Of a stretch of DNA of 64,000 nucleotides, positions 24,731-33,654 are shown one piece after another; the first letter of the stretch is position 1; each line of letters starts with the position of its first letter. The notes beneath the pieces are model-generated. The model was not told the DNA's origin and did not search any database. It worked only from the letters and a program-made list of their open reading frames with translations. Position numbers and translations under genes: made by a program. The DNA is taken from positions 496,001 through 560,000 of the forward strand of contig JBBAAO010000002.1 in the NCBI GenBank assembly GCA_041658205.1, read 5' to 3'. This DNA comes from Bacteroidota bacterium. Lineage in GTDB: Bacteria; Bacteroidota; Ignavibacteria; UBA10030; UBA8401.

Positions 24731-26278
24731 ATGGCTGAAGTTCGACCTGATGAAATAACCTCGATACTCCGCAAACAATTAGCAGGATACGAAAAAGAAG
24801 TAGATATATATGATGTTGGAACCGTGCTCCAAGTGGGTGACGGTATTGCTCGCGTGTATGGACTTTCCAAATGTATGGCAGGCGAACTCGTTGAGTTCCC
24901 GAACGATGTTTTTGGAATGGTGCTCAATCTTGAAGAAGATAACGTTGGATGTATTTTATTCGGCGACGACACACAGATTAAAGAAGGCGATACAGTAAAA
25001 CGTACAAACCGTGTTGCTTCAATGCCTGTTGGCGATGCAATGCTTGGTCGAGTTATCAATCCACTTGGTCAACCGATCGATGGACGGGGCCCGATTAAGA
25101 CAGATAAATTTTCTCCGATCGAACGGAAAGCACTCGGCGTTATTCAGCGCGCACCGGTGAAGGTTGCATTACAGACCGGACTCAAATCTGTGGATGGTAT
25201 GATTCCGATCGGACGCGGACAGCGTCAGTTGATTATTGGCGATCGCCAGACGGGAAAAACCGCGGTTGCACTCGATGCCATCATCAATCAAAAATACACA
25301 CACACCGAAGAGGCAAAGAAACAAGGTGTTAAACCTGTCTATTGTATCTATGTTGCGGTGGGACAAAAAGGTTCAACAGTTGCTCAAGTGGTTGGTAAAT
25401 TGGAAGAAGAAGGAGCAATGGCTTACACGACTGTGATCGCGGCAAATGCCAGCGATCCGGCGCCGATGCAGTTCGTCGCACCATATTCCGGTGCAACGTT
25501 GGGAGAATTTTTCCGCGATAACGGCCGTGATGCATTGGTGGTGTATGATGATCTTTCAAAACAGGCTGCAGCATATCGACAGGTTTCATTATTGTTACGT
25601 CGTCCGCCAGGACGCGAAGCGTATCCCGGTGACGTGTTCTATCTTCACTCACGCTTGTTAGAACGTGCGTCAAAATTGAGCGATGAAGAAGGAGGCGGAA
25701 GTTTAACAGCACTGCCAATTATTGAAACACAAGCTGGTGACGTTTCTGCTTATATTCCGACAAACGTTATCTCTATTACAGACGGTCAAATTTATCTTGA
25801 ACCAAACTTGTTTAACGCTGGTGTGCGTCCCGCTATCAACGTCGGTATCTCGGTATCCCGCGTCGGTGGTAATGCACAGATTAAAGCGATGAAAAAAGTT
25901 GCCGGACGTCTGCGTCTGGAACTGGCGCAATACCGCGAGCTGGAAGCATTCGCAAAATTCGGTTCCGATCTGGATAAATCAACTCAACAGCAGTTGCGTC
26001 GCGGTGCTCGCCTTGTGGAATTATTGAAACAGGGACAGTACGTTCCGTTGCCGGTTGAGAAACAGGTCGTGATGATCTATCTCGGAACAAACGGATTGTT
26101 AGATGAATTGCCGGTGAACAGCATTCAACAGTTTGAAAAAGAATTCCTACAGATGTTCGAATTGAAACACAAAGCGCTGCTGACGTCGATTGCCGAGAAA
26201 AAAGACCTTGCGGACGATGTGGCAAAACAAATTCAATCCATCACAAAAGAATTCATGTCAACGTTTAAAGCGGCATAA
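24731..26278 (+). CDS. atpA: ATP synthase F1 subunit alpha
   Basis: This encodes 515 residues. The beta-barrel domain is at about 25-95, followed by the nucleotide domain with P-loop GDRQTGKTA (about 168-176), the conserved VYDDLSKQA and LLRRPPGREAYPGDVF, and the arginine-finger region near SISVSRVGGNAQ. The C-terminal helical bundle ends the protein. Length is normal. Alpha binds nucleotide at non-catalytic sites. The catalytic beta subunit gene is not in this window. Confidence 0.97.
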   Translation: MAEVRPDEITSILRKQLAGYEKEVDIYDVGTVLQVGDGIARVYGLSKCMAGELVEFPNDVFGMVLNLEEDNVGCILFGDDTQIKEGDTVKRTNRVASMPVGDAMLGRVINPLGQPIDGRGPIKTDKFSPIERKALGVIQRAPVKVALQTGLKSVDGMIPIGRGQRQLIIGDRQTGKTAVALDAIINQKYTHTEEAKKQGVKPVYCIYVAVGQKGSTVAQVVGKLEEEGAMAYTTVIAANASDPAPMQFVAPYSGATLGEFFRDNGRDALVVYDDLSKQAAAYRQVSLLLRRPPGREAYPGDVFYLHSRLLERASKLSDEEGGGSLTALPIIETQAGDVSAYIPTNVISITDGQIYLEPNLFNAGVRPAINVGISVSRVGGNAQIKAMKKVAGRLRLELAQYRELEAFAKFGSDLDKSTQQQLRRGARLVELLKQGQYVPLPVEKQVVMIYLGTNGLLDELPVNSIQQFEKEFLQMFELKHKALLTSIAEKKDLADDVAKQIQSITKEFMSTFKAA

Positions 26279-26283
26279 TCCTC

Positions 26284-27168
26284 ATGGCGACACTACGAGA
26301 AATACGCCAGCGGATCAGCGGCGTTAAAAGTACACAGAAGATCACCAAAGCAATGAAGATGGTGGCTGCGGCAAAACTCCGCCGCGCGACTGATGCAATT
26401 ATTGCTGCCCGGCCATATGCACGGAAGATGCAGGAGCTTCTTTCTTATCTTTCCGGCCAAGTGGATGTGACGAAGTATCCGCAGTTTGAAGCACGTGAAG
26501 TAAAATCCGTTGCCATTGTTATTGTTACGGCAGATCGCGGATTGTGCGGTGCATTCAACAGCAATATTATCAAAGCGGCGGTGAATCATATTAAGACCAA
26601 CTACGCAGAGATGAACAAAGCGGGAAAAGTAAAATTGATTTGCGTCGGTAAAAAGGGATTTGATTTTTTCAGCAAGCGTGATTATGAAGTGATCGGCAAG
26701 CATATCGGCGTATACAATCAGATGAATTTTAATACAGCAAAGACGATCGTCGGCGAAATTGTCAACGGATTTGTGAAGGGTGAATATGACAAAGTTGAAA
26801 TCATCTCGAACGAATTTAAGAATGCGGTGCAGCAAAAATTGACTATCGGACAGTTCCTGCCGATTGTACAACAGCAAACAGTCGATAAAAAATTGCAGTC
26901 AACCGACTATATTTTTGAACCGACAAGTGATGAGATCGTATCGTCGTTGATACCGAAACATCTAAATTTTCAAGTGTGGCGCGTACTGCTCGATTCGAAC
27001 GCTGCGGAACACGGCGCGCGAATGTCGGCAATGGAAAACGCTTCAACGAATGCACGCGACTTGATTAAAGTATTACAATTGAACTATAACAAAGCCCGTC
27101 AAGCGGCAATTACGAAAGAATTGCTCGAGATTGTTGCCGGCGCTGAAGCACTTAAGAAAGCCAGTTAA
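26284..27168 (+). CDS. atpG: ATP synthase F1 subunit gamma
   Basis: This encodes 294 residues. The N-terminal coiled-coil strand has the family start MATLREIRQRISGVKSTQKI with ITKAMKMVAAAKLRRA. The central Rossmann-like part has TADRGLCGAFN. The C-terminal helix has SAMENASTNARDLI and NKARQAAITKELLEI. Gamma is the rotating shaft inside F1. It is the last atp gene here: after a 55-base spacer made of period-7 repeats comes ffh, not atpD-atpC. Confidence 0.96.
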   Translation: MATLREIRQRISGVKSTQKITKAMKMVAAAKLRRATDAIIAARPYARKMQELLSYLSGQVDVTKYPQFEAREVKSVAIVIVTADRGLCGAFNSNIIKAAVNHIKTNYAEMNKAGKVKLICVGKKGFDFFSKRDYEVIGKHIGVYNQMNFNTAKTIVGEIVNGFVKGEYDKVEIISNEFKNAVQQKLTIGQFLPIVQQQTVDKKLQSTDYIFEPTSDEIVSSLIPKHLNFQVWRVLLDSNAAEHGARMSAMENASTNARDLIKVLQLNYNKARQAAITKELLEIVAGAEALKKAS

Positions 27169-27182
27169 TATTTTTTGATGGA

Positions 27183-27217
27183 TGATTATCCATTATTCAT
27201 TCTCCATTATCCATTGT
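27183..27217. repeat. Period-7 repeat, CCATTAT family
   Basis: Five words: TGATTAT, CCATTAT, TCATTCT, CCATTAT, CCATTGT. It fills the atpG-ffh spacer. The words match the right arm of the inverted pair at 10771-10805, with only a trace of a left arm (GATGGAT). Confidence 0.65.
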
Positions 27218-27223
27218 TTTTAG

Positions 27224-28549
27224 ATGTTTGAAACACTTACAGAAAAATTAGACGGAGCGTTAAAGAAACTTCGTGGTCAGCATCGTATCTCCGAGGAGAA
27301 TACGGCTGAAGCGTTGAGTGAAGTTCGTCGAGTATTGCTAGACGCCGACGTCAATTTCAATGTTGTAAAATCGTTCATTGACAATGTTCAAAAGAAAGCA
27401 GTTGGTCAAGACGTCATCACCAACGTTGCACCTGGTCAACTGATCATCAAGATCATCTTTGATGAACTTGTAGAGTTGATGGGAAGCGCGAAAGCGGAGA
27501 TTACGATTTCGTCTGAAATTCCTTCTGTGATTATGGTTGCGGGTTTGCAAGGTTCCGGTAAGACGACATTCAGCGGAAAACTTGCATACTATCTGAAAAG
27601 TAAAGGAAAATTGCCGCTGCTTGTTGCGGCGGACACGTATCGGCCTGCGGCTATTGATCAATTGATCGCATTAGGACAGCAGATTGACGTTCCGGTCTTC
27701 AGCAGTAGAACGAACACAGCTCTCGAGATCGCGAAAAAAGCGATCCCATACGCTAAAGAAAATGCACGTGATGTGGTCATTATCGATACTGCCGGTCGAT
27801 TAGCAATCGACGAAGAGATGATGAACGAGGTTGCGAACATCAAGGCGGCAGTGAAACCGCACGAGATCTTGTTTGTTGTCGATTCAATGATCGGACAGGA
27901 TGCCGTCAACACGGCAAAAGCATTTCACGACCGGTTGGATTATGACGGCGTAGTGCTGACAAAGCTTGATGGCGATACACGAGGCGGTGCAGCACTTTCC
28001 ATTAGAACTGTAGTCGGCAAACCGATTAAATTTGTCGGTGTCGGCGAAAAGATGGATGCGCTTGAGCAATTCTATCCCGACCGGATGGCGTCACGCATTC
28101 TCGGCATGGGCGATATTGTTTCGCTCGTAGAAAAAGCTCAGCAGACCTTCGATCAGAAACAGGCAGAAAAGATGCAAGAGAAGATCGTGAAAGCGACCTT
28201 TACCTTGCAGGATTTTTACGAGCAGTTGCAGCAGATTAAAAAAATGGGTCCACTCTCGCAAGTGATGTCGATGATTCCGGGAGCAAGCAAGCTGGGAAAC
28301 CTGAATGATGTTGATGATAAAGAATTAAAATATGTTGAAGCGATCATCCTTTCAATGACGAAAGAGGAACGCGACAATCCAGGTATCATCAACGGTTCAC
28401 GTCGGAAAAGAATTGCAAACGGAAGCGGGACAACAATTCAGGAAGTGAATAAATTGCTGACTCAGTTTACGGAGATGCAGAAGATGATGCGGAATTTTTC
28501 TAAAGGAAAGAGTTTTGCAAAGATGATGGGTCAGAGACTGGGACGATAA
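27224..28549 (+). CDS. ffh: Signal recognition particle protein Ffh
   Basis: This encodes 441 residues. The N domain (about 1-90) contains LSEVRRVLLDADVNFNVV. The GTPase G domain has GLQGSGKTTFSGKLA, DTYRPAA, DTAGRL and TKLDGDTRGGAALS. The C-terminal M domain is methionine-rich (KMGPLSQVMSMIPG, and near the end FTEMQKMMRNFSKG with KMMG). Ffh binds signal peptides and 4.5S RNA and docks with FtsY to target membrane proteins. Followed directly by rpsP. Confidence 0.96.
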   Translation: MFETLTEKLDGALKKLRGQHRISEENTAEALSEVRRVLLDADVNFNVVKSFIDNVQKKAVGQDVITNVAPGQLIIKIIFDELVELMGSAKAEITISSEIPSVIMVAGLQGSGKTTFSGKLAYYLKSKGKLPLLVAADTYRPAAIDQLIALGQQIDVPVFSSRTNTALEIAKKAIPYAKENARDVVIIDTAGRLAIDEEMMNEVANIKAAVKPHEILFVVDSMIGQDAVNTAKAFHDRLDYDGVVLTKLDGDTRGGAALSIRTVVGKPIKFVGVGEKMDALEQFYPDRMASRILGMGDIVSLVEKAQQTFDQKQAEKMQEKIVKATFTLQDFYEQLQQIKKMGPLSQVMSMIPGASKLGNLNDVDDKELKYVEAIILSMTKEERDNPGIINGSRRKRIANGSGTTIQEVNKLLTQFTEMQKMMRNFSKGKSFAKMMGQRLGR

Positions 28550-28631
28550 GCAATGCTTCACGACAAAAAAAGAATTTGTAAATAAATAAAAAATACATAA
28601 CCAAACAGCAGTAAAAAAGGAGTAACAACTC

Positions 28632-29057
28632 GTGGCAGTAAAAATCAGATTACAACGCGGTGGCAAAAAGAAACAGCCGATTTACCGCATCGTGGCAGCA
28701 GATTCACGGTACAAACGTGACGGACGATTCCTCGAAAAACTGGGTCAATACAATCCTACTACCGATCCGATGACGATCGACCTGAAGGAAACCCGCATCA
28801 TGTATTGGCTCGGTGTTGGCGCAACACCGACCGACACGGTGAAGAATCTTCTCAGCCGAAAAGGGATCATGTTAAAATGGACGTTGAAGAAAAAAGGGAA
28901 AGATGAAGCAACGATCGCAGCGGAATTTGAAAAATGGTCAGCTTCGCAATCCTTAAAACGTGAAAAAGAGCTTGCAAAAAAAGTACGTCGTAAAGCTGCG
29001 AAGAAAAAAGCGTCTGCACCGGCAGCAACAACGGAAGCAGCACCGGCTCAGGCATAA
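28632..29057 (+). CDS. rpsP: 30S ribosomal protein S16 with C-terminal extension
   Basis: This encodes 141 residues from GTG 28632, with AAGGAG about 9 bases upstream. The S16 core lies at about 1-85: VKIRLQRGGKKKQPIYRIV, GRFLEKLGQYNP, and WLGVGATPTDTVKNLL. The remaining 55 residues are a Lys/Ala-rich tail (KKVRRKAAKKKASAPAA) that standard S16 proteins of about 80-90 residues lack. Such tails are common in Bacteroidota. It heads the rpsP-khpA-rimM-trmD-rplS cluster. Confidence 0.96.
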   Translation: MAVKIRLQRGGKKKQPIYRIVAADSRYKRDGRFLEKLGQYNPTTDPMTIDLKETRIMYWLGVGATPTDTVKNLLSRKGIMLKWTLKKKGKDEATIAAEFEKWSASQSLKREKELAKKVRRKAAKKKASAPAATTEAAPAQA

Positions 29058-29111
29058 ATAAGGTATCATCGTAGATAACGTCGTCTTCTCGAACAAACAC
29101 AGGAGGCAGAT

Positions 29112-29342
29112 ATGCGCGAATTCCTTGAATATGTTGCGAAGCAACTTGTTGACAATCCTGATTCTGTCCAAATTACGGAAGAGGAGAAAGACAACAAGGT
29201 TATCTTTAAGATCAAAGTTGCTCAAGTCGATATCGGCAAGATCATCGGCAAGCAGGGCCGCACGGCGCAATCAATGCGAGTGCTGCTCAGTGCTGTAGCG
29301 GCAAAATCGGGCAAGAGGGCTATCCTAGAAGTTGAAGACTAA
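29112..29342 (+). CDS. khpA: KH-domain RNA-binding protein KhpA
   Basis: This encodes 76 residues: one KH domain with the GxxG RNA-binding loop in IGKIIGKQGRTAQSMRVLL. A strong AGGAGG site lies 7 bases before the ATG. KhpA acts with KhpB as a broad RNA-binding protein or RNA chaperone in many bacteria. Its 3' end overlaps the rimM start by 11 bases. Position between rpsP and rimM is the standard one. Confidence 0.93.
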   Translation: MREFLEYVAKQLVDNPDSVQITEEEKDNKVIFKIKVAQVDIGKIIGKQGRTAQSMRVLLSAVAAKSGKRAILEVED

Positions 29343-29871
29343 ACAGCATCAGCAGCCGCTTCGTGCGGTTGCACAGATCCGAAAGATTTTCGGAGTACGC
29401 GGCGAGATGAAAATCGAGTCGTTTTCGCGTACCATCGATGAGTTTGAACGATTGGAAAATGTATTGCTCGGTACAAATGAGAGCGATGTCGTTCCTTGCG
29501 AGATCGAATCGGTGAAGATGCGCGGTGATGATATTTATCTGAAGCTGCGTGGGGTCGATGACAAAACAGCAGCTGACCAGATCCGTGGTAAGTATCTCTT
29601 CGTCGAAGAATCGTTTAGAAAAGAACTTCCGAAGGAAAAATTCTTTATTGATGAATTGATTGGCTGTGCAGTGCTTAGTGAAGGAGGAAAGAAATTCGGA
29701 ACGGTGACTTCGGTTGATGCGTATCCCGCACAGATGGTGTACACGGTGAAGACGAGGCAGGGATATGTGATGCTGCCGGCAGTGCGTGAGTTTATTGTGA
29801 ATGTGGATGTGGAAAAGAAAGAAATAGTTGTTCGTCCGCCGGATGGATTGTTTACAGGTGAAATGTTGTGA
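29332..29871 (+). CDS. rimM: Ribosome maturation factor RimM
   Basis: This encodes 179 residues from TTG 29332. That is the only usable start before the family N-terminus AVAQIRKIFGVRGEMKIESF, and it lies within khpA. The N-terminal RimM barrel (about 10-90) is followed by the PRC barrel (EKFFIDELIGCAVLS, YPAQMVYTVKT, VMLPAVREFIVNVD). RimM binds S19 and aids 30S head maturation. Its stop codon lies just before the trmD start. Confidence 0.92.
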   Translation: MKTKQHQQPLRAVAQIRKIFGVRGEMKIESFSRTIDEFERLENVLLGTNESDVVPCEIESVKMRGDDIYLKLRGVDDKTAADQIRGKYLFVEESFRKELPKEKFFIDELIGCAVLSEGGKKFGTVTSVDAYPAQMVYTVKTRQGYVMLPAVREFIVNVDVEKKEIVVRPPDGLFTGEML

Positions 29872-29879
29872 GTGAGCGT

Positions 29880-30551
29880 ATGAGAATCGATATCATTTCG
29901 GCGGTTCCGCAGTTGTTAAAAAGTCCGCTGTCGGAAAGTATTCTCAAGCGAGCGCAGGAAAAGAAACTCGCGGAGATTGTTGTGCACGATCTTCGTTCCT
30001 ATGCGCACGACAAGCATAAGATTATCGATCTTCCTCCGTACGGCGGAGGAGCGGGAATGATCCTAAAACCCGAACCGATCTTTGAATGTGTGGAAAAGCT
30101 ACAGTCCGAACGGACGTATGATGAAATCATATATGTAACGGCGGATGGTGAGAAGTTCAACCAGAAAATGGCGAATGATCTCTCGCTGAAAAAAAATCTG
30201 ATCATTCTCTGCGGACATTATAAGGGGATCGACCAGAGAGTTCGTGAGATATTAATTACCAAGGAAATTTCGATCGGGGATTATGTGCTGACGGGAGGAG
30301 AACTTGCGGCGATGGTGATTTCCGATGCTCTTATACGATTAATTCCGGGTGCAATTGGTGATGGAGAATCAGCGTTAACAGATTCGTTTCAGGACGGAAT
30401 GCTCGATGCACCTAGTTATACTCGACCTCCGGAATTCCGGGGAATGAAAGTGCCGGAGATTCTGCTTGGAGGAAACCACAAAGAAGTGGCGAAGTGGAAA
30501 GAGAAACAACGGACATTGAAAACGCATCATCGGAGAAAAGATTTGTTATAA
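29880..30551 (+). CDS. trmD: tRNA (guanine-N1)-methyltransferase TrmD
   Basis: This encodes 223 residues from ATG 29880, matching the usual MRIDI start; GTG at 29868 is possible. SPOUT features are LPPYGGGAGMILKPEPIF and ILCGHYKGIDQRVRE, the SAM-knot loop SIGDYVLTGGELAAMV, and the tail PPEFRGMKVPEILLGGNH. It methylates G37 in tRNA next to the anticodon, preventing frameshifts. Operon position before rplS is conserved in bacteria. Confidence 0.95.
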   Translation: MRIDIISAVPQLLKSPLSESILKRAQEKKLAEIVVHDLRSYAHDKHKIIDLPPYGGGAGMILKPEPIFECVEKLQSERTYDEIIYVTADGEKFNQKMANDLSLKKNLIILCGHYKGIDQRVREILITKEISIGDYVLTGGELAAMVISDALIRLIPGAIGDGESALTDSFQDGMLDAPSYTRPPEFRGMKVPEILLGGNHKEVAKWKEKQRTLKTHHRRKDLL

Positions 30552-30642
30552 ATTGGTGAACATTGCAACAATAAAATTGAAAAAGTAAAATACATTATTC
30601 AATCATCGTCCTGAAACATCGGGACAAATTAACGAGGTAGGT

Positions 30643-30987
30643 ATGGACAAAATCAAATTAGTGGAAGCAGCGTTCTTGAAGTCCGAAATTCCGGCTTTCA
30701 AAGTGGGAGATTCACTGAACGTGCACGTGCGCGTTGTTGAAGGGGATAAAGAACGTATTCAGCAGTATCAAGGTGTTGTTATTGGACGCCGCGGTGAAGG
30801 AATGGGAGCAACATTCACTGTTCGCAAAATTTCCGACGGTGTCGGTGTGGAAAGAATCTTCCCGCTTCATTCACCCCGTATTGCAAAAATCGAACGGGTA
30901 AAAGAAGGTCACGCGCGCCGTGCAAAACTCTATTATCTGCGCGGAATGGCTGCGAAACAGATTCGTCAAAAGACAGGTTCAAATTAG
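30643..30987 (+). CDS. rplS: 50S ribosomal protein L19
   Basis: This encodes 114 residues. Typical L19 segments are visible: IPAFKVGDSLNVHVRVVEGD (20 residues), QQYQGVVIGRRGEG, ATFTVRKISDGVGVERIFP and the C-terminal ARRAKLYYLRG. It sits at the 30S-50S interface. The last base of its stop codon is the first base of the next gene's GTG, so the MqnA-family gene downstream is tightly coupled. Confidence 0.96.
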   Translation: MDKIKLVEAAFLKSEIPAFKVGDSLNVHVRVVEGDKERIQQYQGVVIGRRGEGMGATFTVRKISDGVGVERIFPLHSPRIAKIERVKEGHARRAKLYYLRGMAAKQIRQKTGSN

Positions 30988-31778
30988 TGGGTAGATTGGT
31001 TCGAGTTGGAGCGCTTCGCGAACTCTTCACACAACCTTTGTATCGAACACTCAAACGTTCCTCCGATTTTTCGGGGGAACTTTTGTTTGATACACCTTCC
31101 GCACATATCGATGGATTGATGAGCAACGAACGGAATGTTGCATTTGTTCCTCCGATCGATTTTGCACAGAACAGTTCGGGTATGATTCTGTACCCTGGCA
31201 TCGGTGTTGCATCATCCGGTGAGAGCAGTGTGGCGCGACTCTACTTGCGGAGAAATCTACCGCTGATTCGCACGCTTGCCGTTGGTAACGTGTCGACTAC
31301 GGATGTTGTCCTTTCGCGTATCGTCCTCGGAGAAAAATATGATTCCGAACCGGCGATTATTCCAGTGATCGGATCGATCGATGAAATGCTTGCAAAGGCG
31401 GATTGTGCACTTGTTTCCGGTGATTCGTTGTTGACAGTGAACAGCAATCATCCGTTTATCGACATTGTCGACGAATGGAATGATATTACCGAACTCCCGT
31501 TTGTTCATACCATCTGCATTGCTCGGAGTGAAATATTCTCCAAAAATATCAGTGCATTACTTCTTGCTTCGCAGGAAGCGGGAAGGAACTCGCTCGAATC
31601 CATTGCTCAAGAAACGTCTGCAGAAGCCAAACTTCCGGCTGATCTGCTCCAAAACTATCTCTCGCACTTTTTCTATGGATTTGACGATCTGTCCAAGACT
31701 TCTCTGGATGAGTTTTTTAGAATGGCATTTTATTATGGTATGCTTCCGGACATCCCTGAAATCAACTTTGCTGAATAG
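30987..31778 (+). CDS. MqnA/MqnD-family protein, possible menaquinone (futalosine) pathway enzyme
   Basis: This encodes 263 residues from GTG 30987, overlapping the rplS stop by one base. The fold and spacing match the periplasmic-binding-like MqnA family (PF02621): VAFVPPIDFAQNSSG, YPGIGVASSGESSVARLYL, TLAVGNVSTTDVVLSRIVL, and DEWNDITELPFVHTICIA. MqnA dehydrates chorismate to 3-enolpyruvyl-benzoate in the futalosine route to menaquinone. The N-terminus is less canonical than in proven MqnA, so a related binding role is possible. Association with the ribosomal operon is unusual. Confidence 0.7.
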   Translation: MGRLVRVGALRELFTQPLYRTLKRSSDFSGELLFDTPSAHIDGLMSNERNVAFVPPIDFAQNSSGMILYPGIGVASSGESSVARLYLRRNLPLIRTLAVGNVSTTDVVLSRIVLGEKYDSEPAIIPVIGSIDEMLAKADCALVSGDSLLTVNSNHPFIDIVDEWNDITELPFVHTICIARSEIFSKNISALLLASQEAGRNSLESIAQETSAEAKLPADLLQNYLSHFFYGFDDLSKTSLDEFFRMAFYYGMLPDIPEINFAE

Positions 31779-31859
31779 ATCAATTGAATTCCTTCATCTT
31801 TGTTATTCAAATTGTAAATCTTCGTTGAAACTGATCGTTTTTCAGTGTAATTTGGGTCA

Positions 31860-33569
31860 ATGCTGAAAAACCTCCTCATCAAAAACTACGCGCTTATCGA
31901 AGAAATCTCCGTCGATTTTTCTTCCGGATTAACCATCATTACCGGCGAAACAGGTGCCGGAAAATCCATTTTGATTGATGCGCTGGGATTGCTGTTGGGT
32001 GAACGTGCCAGTACGGAGATGATCCGCACCGGTGCAGAAAAAGCAATCGTGGAGGGACTCTTCGATATCAAAATGAATCCTCAAGTCGCAGAGATTCTCC
32101 GTTCCAGTGAGAATGATATCACGGAAGAATTGATTATTCGCCGCGAATTGACCGGCAAAGGACAAAGCCGTTGTTTTGTGAATGACTCTCCAGTATCTGT
32201 TTCCCTTTTGAAAGAAATCGGTGATGCTCTTGTGGATCTCCATGGACAGCACGAACATCAATCACTACTACATCCGGAAACGCATATCGATTTTCTTGAT
32301 GATTTTGGGGGACATGAAACAACGATTGAAGATTATCGCAACACCTATCGATTACTTTCGGAATTAACTTCAAAGAAAAGAGAGTTACAGGCGCAAGAGT
32401 CTCAATTAAAGGCAAAAAAATCTCTCTATGAATTTCAGATCAAAGAAATCGATGCGGTGAATCCGCAGCCGAGCGAAGAAGAGCATCTCGAATCCGAACT
32501 GAAGATTTTGGAGAATACAGAAAAGCTGAGCGAGTTGACGAACGGTATTTACCAATTATTGTATGAAGCAGAAAATTCTGCACGGGATAGTTTGGTAAAA
32601 GCACGGAAGATGGTAGAGCAATTGGCGGAGATCGATCAATCATTTGCCGAATCGGTGAATGAAGCGCGTTCCGCCGAAGTGATTGTTGATGAACTTTCAA
32701 AACACGTTCAACATTATTCTTCACGGATTGAATTTAATCCGGATCGTCTTGAAAAAATTCGCGAACGACTTGGTGCATTATCGCTCTTGAAGAAAAAATA
32801 TGGCGGTACAATTGATCTGTTGATAGAGTTTCGATCAAAGATTGGAGATGAGTTTAAGTTTGCGGAGAATTTTGAAGGTGAAATTGCCAAGCTGGAAAAA
32901 GACATTGATGCATTGCGAAAGACATGCGGTGAAAAAGCAAATGTTCTTACAACGCGTCGCAAAGAATCTGCAAAGAAATTTGAAAAAGCGATTCTCTCTT
33001 CAATTGGCGAACTGGGAATTCCAAAAGCACAGTTTGTTACTTCCATTCAGCAACGGATTGCCGATTCATCTAATCACATGTTGGCAGTGAAAATCGGTTC
33101 ACAATTGTTTGAAGCAAGCACAAACGGAGTGGATCAGGTAGAATTTTTTATATCAACCAATGTCGGCGAAGATCCCAAGGCGTTGGTGAAAGTGGCATCC
33201 GGCGGCGAAGTTTCCCGCATTATGCTTGCTTTAAAAGGAGCACTGGCAAGTTCGGACAAAACTCCGTTACTCATTTTTGACGAAATTGACACCGGCGTCA
33301 GTGGTAGAATCGGTCAGGCGGTCGGATTAGGATTGAAAAAACTCTCTACGCATCACCAGGTAATTGCAATCACCCATTTACCTCAGATAGCCGGCCTTGC
33401 CGACACGCATTTTGCCGTGGAAAAAATTGAAGCGAATAAAAAAACCTCTACGCGATTGCGAAAACTGGAAACAGAAGAACGTATCCGCGAAGTTGCCAAG
33501 TTAATGAGCGGAGCAGAAGTGACGGAAGCTGGATTGAAAAGTGCGCGTGAGCTGATGGGGATCAAGTAA
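31860..33569 (+). CDS. recN: DNA repair ATPase RecN
   Basis: This encodes 569 residues. This SMC-like protein begins MLKNLLIKNYALIEEISVDF with Walker A ITGETGAGKSILIDAL (about 28-43). A long coiled coil spans about 160-370. The C-terminal half has the signature VKVASGGEVSRIMLALK, Walker B LLIFDEIDTGVSGR and AITHLPQIAG. RecN gathers broken DNA ends in recombinational repair. It stands alone; directly after its stop codon the TTAGCTA-type 7-base repeats begin. Confidence 0.95.
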   Translation: MLKNLLIKNYALIEEISVDFSSGLTIITGETGAGKSILIDALGLLLGERASTEMIRTGAEKAIVEGLFDIKMNPQVAEILRSSENDITEELIIRRELTGKGQSRCFVNDSPVSVSLLKEIGDALVDLHGQHEHQSLLHPETHIDFLDDFGGHETTIEDYRNTYRLLSELTSKKRELQAQESQLKAKKSLYEFQIKEIDAVNPQPSEEEHLESELKILENTEKLSELTNGIYQLLYEAENSARDSLVKARKMVEQLAEIDQSFAESVNEARSAEVIVDELSKHVQHYSSRIEFNPDRLEKIRERLGALSLLKKKYGGTIDLLIEFRSKIGDEFKFAENFEGEIAKLEKDIDALRKTCGEKANVLTTRRKESAKKFEKAILSSIGELGIPKAQFVTSIQQRIADSSNHMLAVKIGSQLFEASTNGVDQVEFFISTNVGEDPKALVKVASGGEVSRIMLALKGALASSDKTPLLIFDEIDTGVSGRIGQAVGLGLKKLSTHHQVIAITHLPQIAGLADTHFAVEKIEANKKTSTRLRKLETEERIREVAKLMSGAEVTEAGLKSARELMGIK

Positions 33570-33572
33570 CAA

Positions 33573-33621
33573 AGAGTTAATAGCTGTTGGCTGTTAGTCA
33601 TTAGCTATTGGCAGTAAGGCA
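33573..33621. repeat. Left arm of the inverted period-7 repeats around the S23/IVP gene
   Basis: Seven consecutive 7-base words: AGAGTTA, ATAGCTG, TTGGCTG, TTAGTCA, TTAGCTA, TTGGCAG, TAAGGCA. It starts 4 bases after the recN stop. Its words are complementary to those of the right arm at 34036-34070 and match the pair at 11703-11775. Confidence 0.75.
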
Positions 33622-33654
33622 TTCGTAATTGCAAGATGAAATCTATATTTGCTC

